Assembly: GCA_023251595.1 (NCBI GenBank)
Contig: JAHEYM010000019.1
Location: 1 to 18,588 of the forward strand
DNA length: 18,588 nucleotides
Source: Bacteroidota bacterium
GTDB taxonomy: Bacteria > Bacteroidota > Bacteroidia > AKYH767-A > JABDAW01
Direction: 5' to 3'
Positions 16,258-18,588 of the stretch are shown here, piece after piece. Every line of letters begins with the position of its first letter. Position 1 is the first letter of the stretch. The notes under the pieces are model-generated. The model was not told the DNA's origin, ran no database searches, and saw only the letters and a program-made list of their open reading frames with translations. The position numbers and the translations under genes are program-made.

Positions 16258-16947
16258 ATGAAAAGAGGAATATTTTTCATCCTTGCAATTCTAACGATCG
16301 TTTTCTGCCCGGCAAAGAGTGAGGCACAAGGAAATCGGCTTGGGGTCACAGGTGTTTATGGTTTTCCTGATACGGTTTACACACTCACTCCGTGTGCTCC
16401 AATTTACATCACTGTTACGAACACCGGTTCGGTCACCTATCAGGGAAGTGTAAATATCGCATGTGATGTTGTGGGTAATTCGATGCCGCCCGAGTATCTT
16501 CACTTCGATTCGCTTTATTATATCCTGGTTCCGGGTGATACACTTCAATTCAGAATCGATAATTATCAGGCAAGTACACCTTTCTACCAAATAGGTCATG
16601 ATGTTGTGATTGTATGGCCAATCGGAAACTTTTCACAATCAGACAGCATTCTGGTACCCACCTTCCTCATCGACAATACTGGTATTGGGGACTCAAAGGA
16701 GAAGGATGTTGTTCGAATCTTCCCAAACCCGGTCACTGACCGGATTTTTATCGACTCTGATGAACCGGGGTATGAGATAGAAAATATCCGGATTTATGAT
16801 CATCAGGGAAATATAATTTCATCGTCCAATCGAATGAACGGTCACAGTATCCCGACCACTTCACTTGAATCGGGTTTTTATTGTATCGAACTTCAGTTCA
16901 AAAACGGTCAAACCCGCAGCAAGAAATTTATGCGGATTAAGAATTAA
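16258..16947 (+). CDS. Small secreted protein with T9SS sorting domain
   Basis: 229 residues. A signal peptide spans 1-~24 (MKRGIFFILAILTIVFCPAKSEAQ). Residues ~25-140 form a single beta-rich domain of unknown family. Its segments IYITVTNTGSVTYQGSVNIACDVVGN and LVPGDTLQFRI resemble the CARDB/Ig-like 'conserved extracellular' fold in which paired strands flank a P-G-D turn, so a binding or spacer role is possible. The T9SS type-A domain covers ~150-229 (VVRIFPNPVTDRIFI, IYDHQGNIISSS, SGFYCIELQF, ending MRIKN). Start choice is supported by the -7 element just upstream and the signal peptide. A GC-rich hairpin repeat begins 8 bp after the stop codon. Confidence 0.85.
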   Translation: MKRGIFFILAILTIVFCPAKSEAQGNRLGVTGVYGFPDTVYTLTPCAPIYITVTNTGSVTYQGSVNIACDVVGNSMPPEYLHFDSLYYILVPGDTLQFRIDNYQASTPFYQIGHDVVIVWPIGNFSQSDSILVPTFLIDNTGIGDSKEKDVVRIFPNPVTDRIFIDSDEPGYEIENIRIYDHQGNIISSSNRMNGHSIPTTSLESGFYCIELQFKNGQTRSKKFMRIKN

Positions 16948-16954
16948 AGACACA

Positions 16955-16978
16955 CCCCTGACCCCTCTCAAGAGGGGA
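16955..16978 (+). repeat. GC-rich hairpin repeat, divergent copy
   Basis: CCCCTGACCCCTC-TCAA-GAGGGGA. The 6-bp stem CCCCTC/GAGGGG encloses a TCAA loop. It has the same layout as the two 27-nt elements at 17535 and 17700 (CCCCTG, then C-run, loop, G-run, A). It begins 8 bp after the stop codon of the secreted protein, so it may affect the 3' end of that mRNA, but there is no T-run. A T-rich weakly pairing stretch follows at ~16994-17016. Confidence 0.6.
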
Positions 16979-17004
16979 ATGGGCTTCGTGTGATTTTCTT
17001 TTCT

Positions 17005-17012
17005 TACTTTTG
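17005..17012 (+). promoter_or_regulatory. Possible -7 element for the VOC gene
   Basis: TACTTTTG fits TAnnTTTG, about 120 nt upstream of the VOC start. No -33 TTG is evident. The leader would contain a 12-codon Lys-rich frame (17029-17067) and the 9-bp repeat at 17066. Confidence 0.3.
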
Positions 17013-17065
17013 AAAACAGTCCAATTTCATGAAAAAGAAATCAAGAAAAAATAAAAATCATAATT

Positions 17066-17092
17066 AATCAGCTCAATCAGCGTCATCAGCAT
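17066..17092 (+). repeat. Three tandem 9-bp repeats
   Basis: AATCAGCTC, AATCAGCGT and CATCAGCAT follow one another without gaps, each sharing the core ATCAGC. A further weak unit (AATCATAAT) lies just before. It sits in the gap ahead of the VOC gene. Similar ATCAGCG-type runs recur between genes in Bacteroidota genomes, from memory. Function unknown. Confidence 0.65.
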
Positions 17093-17133
17093 TCTAATTT
17101 TTCCTCTGATGATAACCACTTATATAAAATTTC

Positions 17134-17532
17134 ATGAACCAACGAATTTCGCATATCGCTTTAGTCGTTGATGATTACGATGAAGCAATTGAATTTTATA
17201 CAAAGAAACTTTTTTTCACTTTAATAGAAGACACGGTCTTAAGCGAAACAAAGCGTTGGGTTTTAATCGCACCACCTGGTTCAAAAGATTGTTGTTTATT
17301 ACTTGCACAAGCCGCAACTGAAGAACAAAAAAGCAGGGTTGGAAATCAAACCGGAGGTCGCGTTTTTTTATTTTTATATACAGATAATTTTGATCGCGAT
17401 TATCAGAATTTATTAGAGCAGAAAATCACAATCGTCAGACAACCGGTGGTTGAAACATGGGGAAAAGTGGTCGTCTTTGCAGACCTTTATGGTAATCTTT
17501 GGGATTTAATCGAACCTCCAAGCACCGCCTAG
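17134..17532 (+). CDS. VOC/glyoxalase-fold protein
   Basis: 132 residues, one VOC domain built of two beta-alpha-beta-beta-beta modules. Module 1 starts ISHIALVVDDYDEAIEFYTKKL, with H7 at the usual first metal-ligand position. Module 2 runs GGRVFLFLYTDNFDRDYQNLLEQ and ends VVVFADLYGNLWDLIEPP; the Glu near the end (DLIEPP, residue 128) fits the last metal ligand, and FADLYGNLWDLIE is the common F.DP.GN..ELIE motif. VOC proteins include glyoxalase I, dioxygenases and antibiotic-binding proteins, so a metal-dependent lyase or oxygenase is possible but the substrate is unknown. It has no operon partners. A GC-rich repeat starts 2 bp after the stop codon. Confidence 0.92.
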   Translation: MNQRISHIALVVDDYDEAIEFYTKKLFFTLIEDTVLSETKRWVLIAPPGSKDCCLLLAQAATEEQKSRVGNQTGGRVFLFLYTDNFDRDYQNLLEQKITIVRQPVVETWGKVVVFADLYGNLWDLIEPPSTA

Positions 17533-17567
17533 TTCCTCCCCCTGCCCCCTCCAGCGGGGGATAGTTG

Positions 17568-17599
17568 AATTCATATCTTTTAGCCAAAAGATATGAATT
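17568..17599. repeat. Perfect 14-bp AT-rich hairpin (left half of composite)
   Basis: AATTCATATCTTTT pairs exactly with AAAAGATATGAATT around AGCC. Neither strand has a T-run placed for a classical terminator. Confidence 0.85.
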
Positions 17600-17666
17600 G
17601 AAAAAAACTACAGTATAGCGAAAAAACAAACATAAAAATTGAAAGTGGATTGTTGACCTCTTGAAT

Positions 17667-17692
17667 ATTCTTTTCTTAGCAAAGAAAAGAAT
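17667..17692. repeat. Perfect 11-bp AT-rich hairpin (right half of composite)
   Basis: ATTCTTTTCTT pairs exactly with AAGAAAAGAAT around AGCA. It shares the ATTC...GAAT ends with the left palindrome, while the inner arms differ yet still pair. Confidence 0.85.
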
Positions 17693-17740
17693 CCGATTCT
17701 CCCCCGCCGGAGGGGGCAGGGGGAGGACGATGTCAAGATG

Positions 17741-17774
17741 TTGAATAGTGGTTGGCAGAGGTTACCTATCTTTG
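17741..17774 (+). promoter_or_regulatory. Probable ispG promoter (TTG-N23-TATCTTTG)
   Basis: TATCTTTG (17767-17774) matches TAnnTTTG; TTG at 17741-17743 lies 23 nt upstream, slightly wider than usual. It is 31 nt before the ispG ATG and just outside the composite repeat, so ispG probably has its own transcript. Confidence 0.5.
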
Positions 17775-17805
17775 CATTAGATCAATATAGAATCATCGCA
17801 CTCTC

Positions 17806-18588
17806 ATGTCCTATTCCCGTTTTCTTACCCGTGTTGTAAATATTGGTGAAGTTCCTTTAGGAGGAAGTTTCCCTATTCGTATTCAGTCGATGACAACCAC
17901 CGATACTATGGATACAAAAGCAACTGTGGAACAAAGTATCCGGATGATTGAGTCGGGCTGCGAATATGTTCGAATTACCGCACCCAGTCTGAATGAAGCC
18001 GAAAATCTACGAAATATCAAGAGAGAGCTTCGGGCTGCAGGGTTCAACACACCTCTGATTGCCGATATACACTTCACTCCAAACGCAGCTGAACTGGCAG
18101 CAAGAATTGTTGAGAAAGTGCGTGTCAATCCGGGTAATTATGCCGATCGTAAAAAGTTCGAAGTTCATGATTATTCTGATCAAGGATATTTAGCTGAACT
18201 CGAGAGAATAACGAAACGTTTTATACCGCTTGTGAAAATTTGCAAAGAATATGGAACTGCCATGCGAATCGGCACGAACCACGGTTCCTTAAGCGACCGG
18301 ATTTTAAGTCGTTATGGCGATACACCGCTTGGTATGGTTGAATCAGCACTCGAATTTGTGAGAATATGCGAGCAGCAAAATTACCGCGATATTGTGCTCA
18401 GCATGAAATCGAGTAACCCGCAAGTGATGGTCGAAGCATATCGTCTTCTCGTACAAAAAATGATCGCCGAAGGAATGAATTATCCCTTGCATCTTGGTGT
18501 TACTGAAGCCGGTGAAGGTGAAGATGGGCGAATAAAATCGGCTGTCGGAATAGGGACTTTATTAGAAGATGGATTCGGTGATACTGTT
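17806..18588 (+). CDS. ispG: 4-hydroxy-3-methylbut-2-enyl diphosphate synthase IspG (GcpE), 5' part
   Basis: Open from the ATG at 17806 to the window end, 261 codons and no stop. IspG is the [4Fe-4S] enzyme of the MEP pathway that reductively converts methylerythritol cyclodiphosphate to HMBPP for isoprenoid synthesis. Recognisable segments are IQSMTTTDTMDTKATVEQ at ~27-44, GCEYVRITAPS, PLIADIHFTPNAA (TIM-barrel strand), VEKVRVNPGN, the MRIGTNHGSLSDRIL loop, and LHLGVTEAGEGEDGRIKSAVGIGTLLEDGFGDT. IQSMT.TDT.D together with NHGSLSDRI and the GEGEDGRIKSA stretch are strongly IspG-specific. Bacteroidota and plant enzymes carry an extra central domain and run past 600 residues; that domain and the C-terminal cluster cysteines lie beyond the window. 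Its presence shows the organism probably uses the MEP rather than the mevalonate route. Confidence 0.96.
   Translation, partial: MSYSRFLTRVVNIGEVPLGGSFPIRIQSMTTTDTMDTKATVEQSIRMIESGCEYVRITAPSLNEAENLRNIKRELRAAGFNTPLIADIHFTPNAAELAARIVEKVRVNPGNYADRKKFEVHDYSDQGYLAELERITKRFIPLVKICKEYGTAMRIGTNHGSLSDRILSRYGDTPLGMVESALEFVRICEQQNYRDIVLSMKSSNPQVMVEAYRLLVQKMIAEGMNYPLHLGVTEAGEGEDGRIKSAVGIGTLLEDGFGDTV

Larger units (their letters stand above)
17535..17726. repeat. Mirror-symmetric composite repeat (BIME-like)
   Basis: A 27-nt GC-rich element at 17535-17561 (CCTCCCCCTG, C-run, TCCAGC, G-run, A) recurs inverted at 17700-17726 with 26 of 27 matches. Inside each, after a 6- or 7-nt gap, lies an AT-rich perfect palindrome (17568-17599 and 17667-17692), with 67 nt of AT-rich sequence between. 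The whole resembles the paired-REP elements mobilised by REP-associated transposases in other bacteria, but no such transposase is in the window. It fills most of the 273 bp between the VOC gene and ispG. Confidence 0.75.

Noticed and set aside
17029..17067. 12-codon frame MKKKSRKNKNHN ahead of the VOC gene, 17 nt after a TAnnTTTG element
   Set aside because: Too short and low in complexity; Lys/Asn content is what AT-rich DNA gives by chance. No attenuator structure follows.

Overview
The window comes from a member of the Bacteroidota. Five encoded proteins end in the type IX secretion (T9SS) type-A sorting domain. The primary sigma factor is the short 287-residue RpoD typical of the phylum. 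An IPExxxVDY-family protein, known from Bacteroidota, is present. Several genes are preceded by the phylum's TAnnTTTG -7 promoter element, with little sign of Shine-Dalgarno sites. No species can be named from the sequence alone. No phage, IS transposase, CRISPR array or complete RNA gene was found.

Layout. (1) 1-3778: three secreted T9SS cargo genes. These are the 3' end of one gene (+), a seven-repeat Reg_prop propeller protein (-), and a lysyl-oxidase-domain protein (-) with a strong terminator. (2) 3889-5240: an IPExxxVDY protein and rpoD (-), separated by a terminator, with a probable rpoD promoter near 5430. (3) 5710-10240: a minus-strand signalling block read as PAS-PAS histidine kinase, Rcp1-like response regulator, PAS histidine kinase, then a REC-PAS protein that has a histidine-box helix but no ATPase domain. 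No photosensor or membrane sensor is present, so all four look cytoplasmic. (4) 10349-12537: a tRNA 3'-end-like fragment, a lipoprotein alpha/beta hydrolase and a group I cysteine desulfurase. (5) 12586-13284: a VIT-family iron/manganese transporter, divergent from the desulfurase with only 48 bp between the start codons. (6) 13345-16947: a three-PKD T9SS protein, an all-helical protein of unknown function, and a small T9SS protein on the + strand. (7) 16948-18588: intergenic repeats, a VOC/glyoxalase-fold protein, a mirror-symmetric composite repeat, and the 5' part of ispG (MEP isoprenoid pathway), which runs off the window.

How the parts relate. Most genes are single units with unrelated neighbours. 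The plausible functional groupings are the two-component block and the divergent desulfurase/metal-transporter pair (Fe-S cluster assembly next to metal handling, by inference). RpoD is the likely reader of the TAnnTTTG elements seen here.

Most interesting signals: a lysyl oxidase domain that keeps both the copper ligands and the cofactor-forming Lys and Tyr on a T9SS-exported protein; a 192-bp mirror-symmetric repeat whose two halves keep hairpin structure while the arm sequence differs; and a 25-nt tRNA T-arm/acceptor relic.
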